A stretch of DNA of 64,000 nucleotides from Macrobrachium rosenbergii (taxonomy: Eukaryota; Arthropoda; Malacostraca; Decapoda; Palaemonidae), in assembly GCF_040412425.1 (NCBI RefSeq), contig NC_089766.1, positions 18,492,192 to 18,556,191 of the forward strand. The letters run 5' to 3'. Position 1 is the first letter of the stretch, and each line of letters opens with the position of its first letter. Position numbers and translations under genes: made by a program. Below, piece after piece: positions 37,543-48,590 of this stretch. The notes below the pieces were generated by a model. It worked only from the letters and a program-made list of their open reading frames with translations. It was not told where the DNA came from and made no database searches.

Positions 37543-37904
37543 TTTTTTTAAGTGGGGTCCAGAAATGATTTTTTAACAGCCCTGGATTACCGGCTTATTA
37601 TGTGTATTATAGAGATGGTGTTCCGACGGTCTTCTCCTGCTCTGGGTCGTCGTCGTCGTCTTGTAATGCTCTCTTCGTCTTCTTGCTGTGAGGCCTAATT
37701 TCTTGCTCTCACGCCTCAGTTCCTCTCGTCTGCACATTACACTATATATAGTCCAGCTGTTTTCTCTCGATCACTTATCACCTGTAGAATAAGAAAATAT
37801 ATTTTTTTGTCACAAGCAAATTAATCAAATTAAAAAATTCTTATGTTATCTTATTTCAAAACAAATGGTTAAGATTCATAAGTTTTGATTTGTAAATTTT
37901 AAAA

Positions 37905-38033
37905 CAAATGACACAAATTCAAATTTTTAAACTGAAATGACACAAATTCAAATTTTAAAACTGAAATGACACAAATTCAAATTTTAAAACTGAAATGACA
38001 CAAATTCAAATTTTAAAACTGAAATGACACAAC
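37905..38033 (+). repeat. Tandem repeat, 29-bp unit, about 4.5 copies
   Basis: Unit starts AAATGACACAAATTCAAATT and ends TTAAAACTG. Starts at 37906, 37935, 37964 and onward show an exact 29-bp period. Confidence 0.9.
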
Positions 38034-38130
38034 TAAGACTTTAATTAAAAATTGAAATGACTAAAATTTGATTTTTAAAACAACTCTTAAAATCTTGTGA
38101 CTAAAGACAAAAGCAAATAACTAAATGTTA

Positions 38131-38230
38131 GACAAATGACAAAAGCACACAACTGTTAATGTCAAAAATAAAAAGCAAATGACAAATGACAAAAGCAAAC
38201 AACTGTTAATGTCAAAAATAAAAAGCAAAT
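38131..38230 (+). repeat. Tandem duplication, 50-bp period
   Basis: GACAAATGACAAAAGCA(C/A)AC starts at 38131 and 38181. Shares the AAATGACA motif with the preceding 29-bp array, so the two may be related by drift. Confidence 0.85.
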
Positions 38231-38234
38231 GATT

Positions 38235-39344
38235 AAGATTTTGTAACAATGACATTTAAAAGCAAATGAATGCGTTGTGAACAATGAAATGACCACACAA
38301 TCACAAAGAAAAGGCTAAGAAGTAACGCTGCGTATTTTAAGGAACAGGATCACAGAAAATAAGACCCACCTCAAGAGTGTTCTCTTGTGTATTCAGTCTC
38401 GAGCTCCTGTTAGAAACACATTTGAACGCCTTTCCTTGTGAAGCCTTCAAAGTGCATCAAGAATAGCAAATCGAGATTGTATACACAATACACAAGAAAA
38501 GAGGGACTTATTCTATTCTTTAAAACACGCGAAAAGAGGGACTTAATTCTATTCTTTTTTTTTTCTTTGTCTTTTTTTTTGCAATTAATGTCATTTCAAA
38601 TATGGAAATAGCAATGTTACAATGATACCAAGAGTACCAAGGGTAATTTCTCTCAAAACCAAATGATCTCTATATAAAAGGCATTCCAAGTTCAGGCTAT
38701 ACTTGAAAATCTCGCTAAAAATACCACTCACATATTGACAAACACAATGTCTCCTGCACTAACACAATGGTGATTAAGTTCTTCAATAATGCAAAGCTAA
38801 GCTATGAGACCATACACCACTACAAAAGAAACAGTAAGATTGGCGAAAGCCAGAACACTAATTTAAATCAATTTTTAATAACACTGCAAACGCTATTTGA
38901 ATGCACAAGTTTCCTTTGGAACACAAAGTTTCCTTTGGAACATATAAATCACGCTTCCCTGGCGTTTTAGATCAACAGAGCAAGAGATTGACTGATTGAT
39001 TATAGCTACTAAAACTGGCGTCACAACAGGAAAAGATTGAGGTATACCTCAAAGAGACTAAGAGATATAGACGAGAGCATTTTGAAGTCAGTTTGCAATA
39101 ACAATTTTACTTAATTATTAAAAACTTAATATTTCTTCAGTTTTTGAAAACCATGGCTGTTTTTCTTCAAGCTCCCAAATCTTCATCAATTTGATGACAC
39201 GGAGGAACAGCCACGTTCATCAACAAACTGTAGAAATATGCATTCAATGCACTGCCTATGCAAAACTTTATGGAGATGACTTTCTTGGATGTTACAATTA
39301 CCTTCCATTCAAATCGTTGATTTCAGTGATAAAAATCAACGTCC

Positions 39345-39347
<3 letters not shown>
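38235..39347. other. No gene recognised
   Basis: AT-rich; no supported feature. A short direct repeat of TTTCCTTTGGAACA lies near 38911-38943. Confidence 0.5.

Positions 39348-39348
<1 letters not shown>

Positions 39349-39416
<68 letters not shown>
39349..39416. repeat. (GA)n microsatellite
   Basis: Uninterrupted GA run of about 68 bp. Confidence 0.95.
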
Positions 39417-39419
<3 letters not shown>

Positions 39420-39976
39420 CATTCATAAACATGTTCAACATCAAAATTCAGCCATCACAATATCCAAATTGGAAGGGAAGGAACCCCCAACAACTGTCTG
39501 ACCAGAATCTGTAGCAGAATGTCTAAGATAAATGAAAAAGTCGCAGGATTAGATGTTACAGGGATTAAAACAAACATCTTTTCAGTACGAAATCCGATAG
39601 ACGAGACCAGAAGCCCTTGATAAGACTAAGCACGTAAGAAAGGAAATGTGCACACGATTAAGCCCTTCGATTTTAAGGTAACAAAGACCTTGTAGGTAGA
39701 AAGCAATTAAGGGGTCTGTTTATAGAGTTATATAGTGAGGCCCCACACCAGCAACTTCTTGGTGATGTCCTGATGTGGACCTTGCCAGTAATCCTTGTGT
39801 GGTTTAATAAACATATTCAACTTGTGACTTCTTAGTATTCTTACTACAATGCCAATCTGTTCAAACTGAGACAGACAAGAACTACTCTTTGGTGATGCAA
39901 CATAGGTACTGATAGGTTCAATAAGCTCATAAAACTCGTGTCAGTTTATGAAAACTAGGTACACAATTACATGTAT

Positions 39977-39978
<2 letters not shown>
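39417..39978. other. No gene recognised
   Basis: No supported feature. Confidence 0.5.

Positions 39979-39979
<1 letters not shown>

Positions 39980-40024
<45 letters not shown>
39980..40024. repeat. (GA)n microsatellite
   Basis: GA run of about 44 bp followed by an imperfect extension. Confidence 0.95.
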
Positions 40025-40026
<2 letters not shown>

Positions 40027-40302
40027 GAGAGAGAAGCGCAAGTGGTAGCCACAAGTCCATAAACAAAATGAAGGGAAGATACATCAATACTTCATAATAT
40101 TATTATTCAGTAAATAAAACCTATTCATATAGAACAAGCACACAAGGCCATTGACTTGAAATTCAAGCTTCCAAAGAATATGGTTTCCATTAGGAAGAAT
40201 TAGGAGGAAGTACAGAAAGAGGAGATCCCACTAAGCAAAAAAAAGGGAGGATTAAAAAAACAGATATAGATAAAAAAGCATTAAAATGCAAGAAGAGTAT
40301 TA

Positions 40303-40472
40303 TGGCCTGTCCACACAAGCGGGCATGCCCGACGGGCACTTCCAGCTGTTTAAAGCAATGTTACCAGACAATCGCATCATTCTGTCTCCATACTCGGTCG
40401 ATAAGTTTAGTGGAACGGGTTATGGGAACAGTGTTTGCCCGTCGGGCAGTGCCCGCTAGCGTGGACAGGGCT
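40303..40472. mobile_element. MITE, 170 bp, TTA target duplication
   Basis: Ends are inverted repeats of about 34 bp: left GGCCTGTCCACACAAGCGGG and right, read in reverse complement, GCCCTGTCCACGCTAGCGGG, both continuing through a GCCCGACGGGCA block. TTA occurs on both sides (40300-40302 and 40473-40475). A 3-bp TWA duplication and long inverted ends suggest the PIF/Harbinger superfamily. That assignment is inference. No coding capacity. Confidence 0.8.
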
Positions 40473-40475
40473 TTA

Positions 40476-41072
40476 GGGTAGCAATGCACTGCAGTTTCGC
40501 TGGAGTTTCTTGAGTTCCAAATGCACGACATCCTCTGGGAGGCTGTTCCACAGTCCAACGGCGTGAGGAATAAAGGGCCTCTGGAACTGAGAAGTTCGCC
40601 AGCGAGGCACATTTATTCCATACTGGTGCTGCTGTCCAGCGAATCTGGTTGCTTTCTTTCTCTCTCGACAGGTAAAGGGGATCTGGCATCAATTGTGAAT
40701 GACCTCTGTTGAAATACAACTGATGGAAAAGTGACAAACAAAGAGACCATCCGTCGATGGTCCAAGTCATAACTGCTACTATTAGGAAATGGAAACATAC
40801 CACCATGAACGAACCACTCCATCTAAAAAGAGACAAATCTCTGGCAGAAGAAGACATCCACACCGGAGAACAGTATTCCAGTAAATAACTACAAATAACC
40901 TAAAACAGGTTGCATTACTTTCATCACTGTTATATATAAATACATGAGGCCTGACGAACAATACCTAACTTTCGTGCGGCATTTACTGAAACTTTCATTA
41001 GATGTTTCTCAAAAGTTACACCCAGAATAGTTAAAGCTCCAGACTCATTCAGCAAAGTCCCATCCACCTCAG
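40476..41072 (-). pseudogene. LINE-B ORF2 C-terminal part
   Basis: Read on the minus strand: DGTLLNESGALTILGVTF (about 41065-41010), NAARKLGIVRQAS, a segment with VWMSS and SYDLDHRRMVSLFV (about 40770), then the strong C-terminal signature PFIPHAVGLWNSLPEDVVH (about 40590-40530). LWNSLP-type motifs mark the C-terminus of many non-LTR RTs of the Jockey/CR1 group. Several frameshifts separate the pieces. Upstream, VVPPHPPIQVDG continues beyond the SINE at about 41430-41396, and the VDG overlaps the duplicated target sequence. Confidence 0.8.
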
Positions 41073-41394
41073 TTGAATTGAATACAGAATTTAGACCAAA
41101 GGCCAAGCACTGGGACCGATGAGATCATTCAGCGCTGAAACGGAAATTGAGAGTAAAAGGTTTGAAAGGTGTAGTAGGAGGGAAACCTCAAAGCAGTTGA
41201 AGAAGCAATATGAATCAATTGTTAGGAGAGGGTTGAGGAAAGGAAGAAAAGGAAGAAAGAATATGAAGGAGGTACAGCAAAAGGAACGAAAGGGGTTGTA
41301 TCTAGGGGCCCAAAGAAGGCACGCAGCAAACTTTTAAATTAATGCCTACAATGCACCGCATGAGGCGCACTGACGGCGCTACCCCCCTACGGGG
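41073..41394 (+). repeat. SINE-like family 1, copy 3, inserted in LINE-B
   Basis: Nearly complete copy running from TTGAATTGAATA to the CCTACGGGG end, with the GCACCGCATGAGGCGC inverted repeat. CATCCACCT occurs at about 41062-41070 and again at 41395-41404, consistent with a target duplication of about 10 bp. The 72-codon open frame inside it is not a gene. Confidence 0.8.
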
Positions 41395-41490
41395 ACATCC
41401 ACCTGAATGGGAGGATGGGGTGGAACAACCAGTCTTTCTCCAAACGCCCAACCATAGAAACGTATGATATGGATCTTACGCGATGCCCAT

Positions 41491-42201
41491 AAAATAGTCA
41501 GACTTTCAGTAATGATACTGAGAGCAAGGCGATGCAAGTATGACTGAAAAATAGTGTGACTACTGTAGAAACGAGGCTATATATATAATACACAGCCTCC
41601 ATGAGCGAATAGAAAATTTGAATGAATAACATACGAGATGTACAATCAAAATGAAAACACTCGCTATGCATACTGCCCTGTACACGACTGACTTGGTGTT
41701 TCACGCTAAGGAAACCTGTACCAGAATTTCCTAATCACTTGAAAATTGTGCTTCCAATGACAGACTAGACATGGCCCAGTGAGAGATACCCTATGTAAAG
41801 AATGTGCATTCTTTAGCAAGCTTGAGGAAATTGCAGAAGTGATTCGAATGATCTGGGTACTTACAAAGTAACGCTGAACAACCGAATGTATGTCTGGGAG
41901 AAGGCTTCACAGTGAAAATTCTATCAAGTTACTCAAAAAACCAACTCTTCCCAATAACCATTGAAACGAAGTTACAGATATTTACTTGCAGCGCATTTCG
42001 ATGTGAATTCAAACGATCAGCAAGCATAGGAATCAATCATCATTGCAACATACAATTCATACCATTCACAATTCCCAAATTTTTGTCTAGCGGCTCCATC
42101 CAAAACTCCCAAAAAACAACAAAACGCCAATTATATAAATTTTTTTTATCTAATGGCTCTATCCAAAACGTCTCATAACTGAAAAAAATAAGACAATACG
42201 A
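41491..42201. other. No gene recognised
   Basis: No supported feature. Open frames lack recognisable domains. Confidence 0.5.
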
Positions 42202-42545
42202 GGTCAGGGGCCACATTACTCACCTGAGCCAAATTGTTGCACTTAATGTTTGACCAAAACTACTGATTTTTATGTCAAACTCTGCCCCCTGGGACTAAGG
42301 TTTGAACAAACTTAAATCTGCCCAACGTATGGAAGCTGCCTCTCAAGTTTGGTTATTTTTGGTCCTGTACTTCTTGAGATGGGTCTTGTTAAATGACTCA
42401 CCCTACTTTCACTTATATATCTATCTCCCCCTGGAAAGGGGACGTGGCCCCCAAATGTATAAACTTAAACCACCTCTACTGGAGAACACGTTGTACTGAT
42501 TTTGTTTGAAATTAATTCAGTGGTTCCGAAGAAGTCCAAAATGTG
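42202..42545 (+). repeat. Probable dispersed repeat of broad invertebrate type
   Basis: GGGGCCACATTACTCACCTG, then GTTTGAACAAACTTAAATCT, a CCCCCTGGAAAGGGGACGTG segment and finally AATTCAGTGGTTCCGAAGAAG. From memory, this succession of phrases characterises a repeat abundant in bivalve and other invertebrate genomes. Only one copy is in this window, so the repeat status rests on recollection. No coding capacity. Confidence 0.35.
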
Positions 42546-43237
42546 AAAAGTTTACTTTCTACATACATACATTCATACATAAAAACCTGATCTAAACAAA
42601 AAAGCCTTTCAGGAAATTACAAACCAGAACAGATACACACACACACACACGGGACCACAAGAGGACTGACGTTATTGCCTCAAAGAGTAAAACCAGACAA
42701 GGAAATAACACCGAAAATCCTGTAAAGGGTCTTCTTAGCAGAAGACTTCGACCAGATAGAAGGACTCCAGGCTTCTTCAGAAAGCCCACCAGACAGCGAA
42801 AGACACGACAGCCAGTGCAACTTTCATTGAAACTGACGCACAAAAGTATATGACGACAGAAGCCCTTCCTGGAAGAACGGATTTTATTTAGATTTGAGAC
42901 GATAATTATATGATACAGGAAGGAGGCAATAGGGAAAGAATTATAAAGTAAACAGCCATAAATTTTACAGACTCCAAGAAACTGACAACAGAGAAAGTTT
43001 CATAAAATCATGCAAGTGTGAGTTGACGCTCAGTACGAACTAAATTTATTTCTTTATTAGTTCAGCACAGAGGAAGGCAAAAAAAAAAAAATGTCTAAAA
43101 ACTGCTCCTTATAATAGGTTAAAAAGCTTTCACCTGTAGACTACTTTTACCTCTCCAGAAACAGAGGTTACCTCGCCGAGGCCCTCTGGGACAGGCAGAG
43201 GTCGAATCGCGCCTTCTATTGGCGTTGCTAGAATGAC

Positions 43238-43238
<1 letters not shown>
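42546..43238. other. No gene recognised
   Basis: Includes a short (AC)n near 42636-42650. The minus-strand 83-codon frame at 42592-42843 is hydrophobic without a recognisable domain. Confidence 0.45.
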
Positions 43239-43288
<50 letters not shown>

Positions 43289-43325
43289 AGCCAACGGTTT
43301 TCTGTTGCTACCATAACCCGTTTTC

Positions 43326-43382
<57 letters not shown>

Positions 43383-43431
43383 TTTTCCTACCAAAACCCG
43401 TTTTCTGTGTTTTCTGTTGCTACCATCACCC

Positions 43432-43478
<47 letters not shown>

Positions 43479-43508
43479 CCGTTTTCTCTTGCTACCAAAA
43501 CCCGTTTT

Positions 43509-43552
<44 letters not shown>
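43239..43552 (+). repeat. Compound array: (GA)n tracts alternating with a CCGTTTTCTG core
   Basis: Four GA tracts (43239-43286, 43328-43379, 43435-43478, 43512-43552) separated by cores of 30-55 bp built from GTTTTCTGTTGCTACCATAA and ACCCGTTTTCTG. A single related core (CCGTTTTCTGTTGCTGCC) lies at about 48247, beyond the 5' end of LINE-C. Confidence 0.9.
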
Positions 43553-43555
<3 letters not shown>

Positions 43556-43624
43556 TACAGTTTTCAGGTTGCCCCAGGTCCCGTCAGTGTGAGAGCACCT
43601 TTGATGAGAGAGAGAGTTGCTAAC

Positions 43625-46525
43625 GCATCTTCCGGTATATTTTGCATCTTCCAGTCTTAATGGTCTGGGATGCATTTAGATTATTTGTCGAGCTTATTCT
43701 TAAACACAAAACGCTCACTCCTGTTATGTTTCAGATGAGCTGGAGCGCATTGAATAGACGCTGTATTATCGATGCTGGTGCGTGGTGGATTAATGTCCTG
43801 TGTATTTTATTAATTTTCCTGGTATAGTTTTTGGCACTATTAATCTACCTCTGCTTGCTCATTTTGATAATTTTAGTTCCATGATGTTTTCGGTAATTCC
43901 TTCTATCTGTTTCCATGCTTGAATTACCAAAGCGTTCTCTTCTCCTTTCAAGACTATATAAATTTAAGAATTTAGTCTTTCCCAGAGTCAAAAATTAACT
44001 AAATTATTCTAGCTGTAAATGACCTTTGTACACTCTCTATTTTGCAATATCCTTTTGGAAGTGTGGGTACCATATTATATTGCAATATTCAAGTGGACTA
44101 CGTACAGTACGTTTTATAAAGCATAATCATGTGTTCAGCTTTTCTTGTTTTGAAAAGTGCCGGAACAACATTCCCATTTTTGCTTTGCATTTTGCCAATA
44201 GAATTGCTATTTGATCATTGCATAACATATTCCTATTCAACATCACACCAAGGTCTTTAACTGCTTCCTTGTTTGTGATTGTCTCATTATTAGGTCATTT
44301 ATATGCATATAGCATTAAAACTTTATCAAATAGTTCATTGATTCAAATTTATCAGAGTTAAATACCATCCTATTTATCTCTGCCCATTTATATATTTTGT
44401 TTAGGTCTCTTTGTAGCGAGTTCCTATCTTCATCACAAGCAATTTCTCTACTTATTCTTGTGTCATCTATAAAACTTCTTACTACTGAGTCCTTAACATT
44501 ACTGTCTATGTCTGCAATCATAATCACAAACAGCAATGCAGCTAACACCGCACCCTGTGGTACACCGGATATTAGAGAGAGAGCTTCATCCGATTTCTCA
44601 TCGTTTGCAATCACTATCTGTTTTCTATTTTGAAAAATTCTTTTATCCATCTTCCTACTTTGTCAACAATGTTATGTTTTCTAATTTTTTCGCTAATATA
44701 TTATGATCTACCTTGTCAAAAGCTTTTGCAAAGTCTAGGTAAACCACATCTGTATCTTTTTCATTTATCATATTTTTATATATGCTTCCATGGTGGACTA
44801 ACAGTTGGGTTTGTGTACTTTTTCCGGGTACAAAACCATGTTGTCCTATATTGAACAATCTATTTTTCATTGTTTCATTATATTTTTTTTCATTACCCTT
44901 TCATATACTTTTATAATATGAGATGTCAGACTCACAGGCCTATAATTACTTGCCTCTAGTCTTGAACCACTTTTGAAAGTCAAGTAATATATGCTAATTT
45001 ATGCTCATCATAAATCTTGCCTGTATCTATACTTTGTCTTAATAATATTTATAACAAAATCTTTGCGATTGAATGAACCACTTTCTTTAACAAAATGGCA
45101 GGTACTCCATCTGGTCCTGCTGCTGATCCATTTTAATTTCATTAATAGCCTGCACAATATCGGCTTCTGTAATGTCTATATCTGATAAGTATTCAGTATT
45201 TTCATCTCTTATTTCTGTATCATTATCTTCATTGTCAATTCTAGGTGTAAATTCACTCTTATATCTTTCTGCTAATATGTTACATATTTTTCTTTTTTCA
45301 TTCGTTAATCGCCCTTCAATTCTTAGAGGGCCTATTTCTACTCTTAGTTTTTTTATTCATCTTTTTGCATATGAATAAAAAAATTTTAGGGTTTTGCTTG
45401 ATATTTTGTAGTGTCATTTCTTCTAGGTTCCATTTTTTCATTTTCTTTTGATTGTATAATCTTTTGTTCTGCATTTTCTATCTTACTTTTTAGTTCCATC
45501 ACTTTCCATGCATTCTTTTCTTTTGCAAGATTTTTTCCACTTTCTAATTTTTTCTGGAACAAGATCCTTCTGTCTCTTGGAATTCGTGACTGATGCTTAC
45601 TTTTTTTCTTCGGTATATATTTTTCCACTATTTCCTCTAATATTTTATATAATATATCGGTATTTACCTGTATATCATCACTTACAAATATGTTTTCCCA
45701 TTCTTTGTTTAATTCTTCATTTATTTTTGACCAATTTATATTCTTACTATAGAAATTGTATTTTTCCATATCCTTCCCATTTTTTCGTCTCTTGCTTTTC
45801 TTTGTTTTCGTATGTTCTGGAACGGACTGTTAGTTCTATGACATTATGGTCCGAAATAAGTTATATACTATTATTTCTTTAACATAGTTCACCTCATTCA
45901 CAAATACTAGGTCTAAAATATTATCCTTTCTTGTTGGTAGGTGATTTATTTGCTGAATGTTATGTTCTAGTAGCATATCTAATAGCTTTTCAAATTTTCT
46001 TATTTCTGCACTACTATTGCTCAACTTTTTTTTTATATGTATAAATACAACCACAGTCTCCTATTCGTTCTTTCCATTCTACAAAAAGAAAGTTAAAGTC
46101 TCGGTTAGGATTATAGTCCAGTCCTTGTGATTTCTACATATTTCATCCAATTTTTCAATTATTATGTCAAACTCTTTAGTATTAGGGGTCTATATATTAC
46201 AATGTTCACTAATTTTTCAGATTCAAATTCTTGCTATTAATTCACATTCTGTGTTACTATATTTTCACAGATTTTTGTTTGATTGGCATCTCTCCATATA
46301 TCGCGTTTTCCCCCTTGATTTCTATTTTTCTATCTGATCTATAAGTTTGGAAACCATTTATCTGGTCATCATTATGTTGTGTGTGTGTCTCTTGGGAATA
46401 CCATGTTTCACTTATATTTAATATTTCTATTTTTTCATTTTGGGTTAGTTCTTCTAAGAACTCTATCTTTCTTTTGAGTTACTCGAAACTAGACCCTGCA
46501 CGTTCATCACTATGATGGTTTGCAT
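43625..46525 (-). pseudogene. LINE-C ORF2: endonuclease and reverse transcriptase
   Basis: Starts near ATG 46525 (minus). NISETWYSQETHTQ (about 46410-46370) is the N-terminal endonuclease motif with the catalytic Glu. NILDLVFVNEV (about 45925) belongs to the C-terminal half of the endonuclease. A 127-codon linker frame (45769-45386) precedes RT. NIGQHGFVPGKSTQTQLL and DVVYLDFAKAFDKVDHNIL (about 44850-44690) hold the first catalytic Asp. ISGVPQGAVLAALLFVIMIAD and SFIDDTRIS (about 44570-44450) follow; in the last, the usual (F/Y)ADD has Ile for Ala but keeps both Asp. The C-terminus [15 protein letters not shown] is at about 43690. Stops and frameshifts separate all segments. Confidence 0.82.
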
Positions 46526-46884
46526 ATTATCTCCATTATCTAATATGGGTTAATAAGGATTTTCCCATGTCTCTTTCCTGTTCTGATATGTTGATAATTT
46601 TTTTCATTTCCAGAAATTCATGGATACATTAAAAATCCAACTTTTCCATTATATTTGTTCTTCCAGCTTCATATTTATTCACTTTGTGCATAAACCTGCA
46701 CTTATCTCATATCTGCACCATCCCCTTGCATCATAGATACATTGCTTGTTCCTTGTGCTATATCTAGGTGCTGATGGCTCATATCGTGGTGCTGACTTTT
46801 CATAATGTGTTGTTGGCTTGCATTTTTGCCTTCATCACATGATCTTTGTTCTTTTCTTTATTTGTTTCATTTTTTCCTTGGTTT

Positions 46885-48002
46885 TTATATTATTTGATTT
46901 TGATTTTGGTCTTTCATGGCTACAGGATGCATGTACCTACATTTCTTATTAAACCTACATCCATTTCCTTCTTTCCAGTTTCTACATATTTTTGGATGTA
47001 GATCTCTGCATTCCTCTTCATAGCCATCTAGATATGCACATTTGCCATAGATCTCATAATTGTGACATATCTTGGGATGTTTGTAATAACATCTTTCACC
47101 AAACCTGCAATTCCCTCTTTTCAAAAGGGTGCATACTGTCTTTTTTTTCTTTTTTTTTTCTTGTATTTCCCATCAGTATGGAGATCCAGGTACAACCTCT
47201 TTGGGATTTTATTTTGATTTATCAGGTCATAATTTATTTCTTCATAATGTATGTTGCTGTATTGCCTCATATGTAGAATCTATGAGTTTCTCTGCATCCA
47301 TACTATTATCCTGTTCTTTGTTTTCATTAATCTTTTCTCTCTCTTCAGTCTTATTTTCTTTATTTTCTTCAGATTCTTCTTCTATCTTCTTCATCTTCTT
47401 CTTCTTCATCTTCTTCATCTTCTTCATCTTCTTCTTCATCCTCCACAATCTGTACATTAAGTCTTGATTTAATGACCTTGTCTATCCATACTAGACATGT
47501 TGAGCAAAATATTTTTGTGTCCTTATTTCTATTTTGCTCAACTTCAGCACATGCCAAGGGTGTGTCGGGCGTGGCAAGCATAGCATTTCCTAATCAGGTT
47601 TTGTGGATTTACAATGCTATACCACACTCTACATAGTTTACATGCTTTAGGCATCCGTTTGCCTATTGCATCAATCAATATATTCACTAATTCCACCTTA
47701 CTTATTTTCTTTGATGGAATGTGTTGATTTTTGTAGATTTTCTTTATAATTCTTTTGATAACTTGAACTTTCATTGGTATCCCTTCTATTATTTTCATTA
47801 TATTTTCTACAGATTTGCTCCAGTTTGAAGGATCGTATCCTTTCAATATGTCTGTGAATGTTTTCACATCTTTTTGGTCAATGTTGCAATTCATCTCCAC
47901 GATCAGCAAACCAAGTTCCCTTCCTGCCAATTCATCATATTGAATATCTCCGATGCAAGCTAGATTTCTCCACCTTTTGCCACTGTTGGCTGATTCCTCC
48001 AT
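46885..48002 (-). pseudogene. LINE-C ORF1: helical N-terminus, Cys-rich finger, acidic tract, CCCH fingers
   Basis: Starts at ATG 48002 with 152 codons. Near the end, ACKLCRVWYS, CYACHARH and, after a frame change, CSTCLVWIDK (about 47640-47480) form a multi-Cys zinc-binding region. An Asp/Glu-rich tract (about 47460-47370) and a Lys/Glu segment follow, then a separate frame (47124-46885) with consecutive CCCH-type fingers: CRFGERCYYKHPKICHNYE, KCAYLDGYEEECRDLHPKIC and CRFNKKCRYMH. CCCH fingers bind RNA, so this would be the RNA-chaperone protein of the element, a role played by CCHC knuckles in LINE-A. At least two frameshifts break it. It is not an ordinary host zinc-finger gene because it sits directly upstream of the endonuclease/RT on the same strand. 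Confidence 0.7.
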
Positions 48003-48010
48003 GATTTTCT

Positions 48011-48508
48011 GATTTTATTAATTCACTCGTGACAACTTATTAGACGGTTTTTCGCTCTAATCTGATATTAACTAATCACCGATAGTTCACGAACACTTTT
48101 AGCTATATTTCATTGACTAATTGTATGTAAGACGCGTATTATCGGGTAGATTATCCAGACCATGAACGATTACGTCTCATGAGCTAATAATGTCACATCA
48201 CAGAGAGGAGAATTTCTGAAGATGAGAGAGGTGAGAGAGTTGTATCCGTTTTCTGTTGCTGCCAAAGATTGAAGGAGAGTTTGTTTACTTAACCAATTTT
48301 TCCAGAATATTCTTGGAAAAGTTAATTGTCTACAGAGAGACAGGATAAACAAGAGAGAGAGGAAAGAGAGAGAAATCTAAGAGAGAGAGTGCCAAGAACC
48401 AGCAATGTAAACTGACTTGAATGAACATTTAATTAAAGGGAATGAACACTGCAAAATGCTCTCCTAATCAACAACAAGAAAACGGGTAAAGAAAGCCACT
48501 GCTTGATC
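48011..48508. other. LINE-C leader and unassigned sequence
   Basis: 48011-48170 is probably the 5' untranslated leader of LINE-C. 48180-48480 contains scattered GAGAGA runs and one CCGTTTTCTGTTGCTGCC core related to the array at 43.2-43.6 kb. Confidence 0.4.
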
Positions 48509-48569
<61 letters not shown>

Positions 48570-48590
48570 TTATTATTATTATTATTATTC
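48509..48590. repeat. (ATT)n microsatellite / LINE-B tail
   Basis: About 27 ATT units with one slip near 48569, forming the tail of LINE-B copy 3. Confidence 0.95.

Larger units (their letters stand above)
40099..41490 (-). mobile_element. LINE-B copy 2, with nested MITE and SINE
   Basis: Minus-strand LINE fragment. Its 3' end at 40099-40150 shows ATTATTATT (tail remnant) next to the CCTATTCATAT box shared with the other two LINE-B ends. RT C-terminal coding sequence runs from about 40476 up to 41072 and, beyond a SINE, to about 41490. A MITE occupies 40303-40472 and a SINE-like copy occupies 41073-41394, each with flanking target duplications. Their presence orders the events: LINE-B first, then the two non-autonomous elements. 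Confidence 0.8.
43610..48010 (-). mobile_element. LINE-C: non-LTR retrotransposon with CCCH-finger ORF1
   Basis: About 4.4 kb on the minus strand in the order ORF1 (from 48002), endonuclease start (about 46525), RT palm and C-terminus (to about 43625). The 3' end runs into a GAGAGAG segment next to the compound GA array. The 5' untranslated leader is probably 48003-48170. The gene order is complete but the frames are broken in many places. Placement near CR1/Jockey elements is an inference from RT motifs. Confidence 0.8.

Noticed and set aside
46885..47124. Host CCCH zinc-finger gene
   Set aside because: It lies on the same strand directly upstream of a LINE endonuclease/RT and downstream of an ORF1 start, without splice sites.
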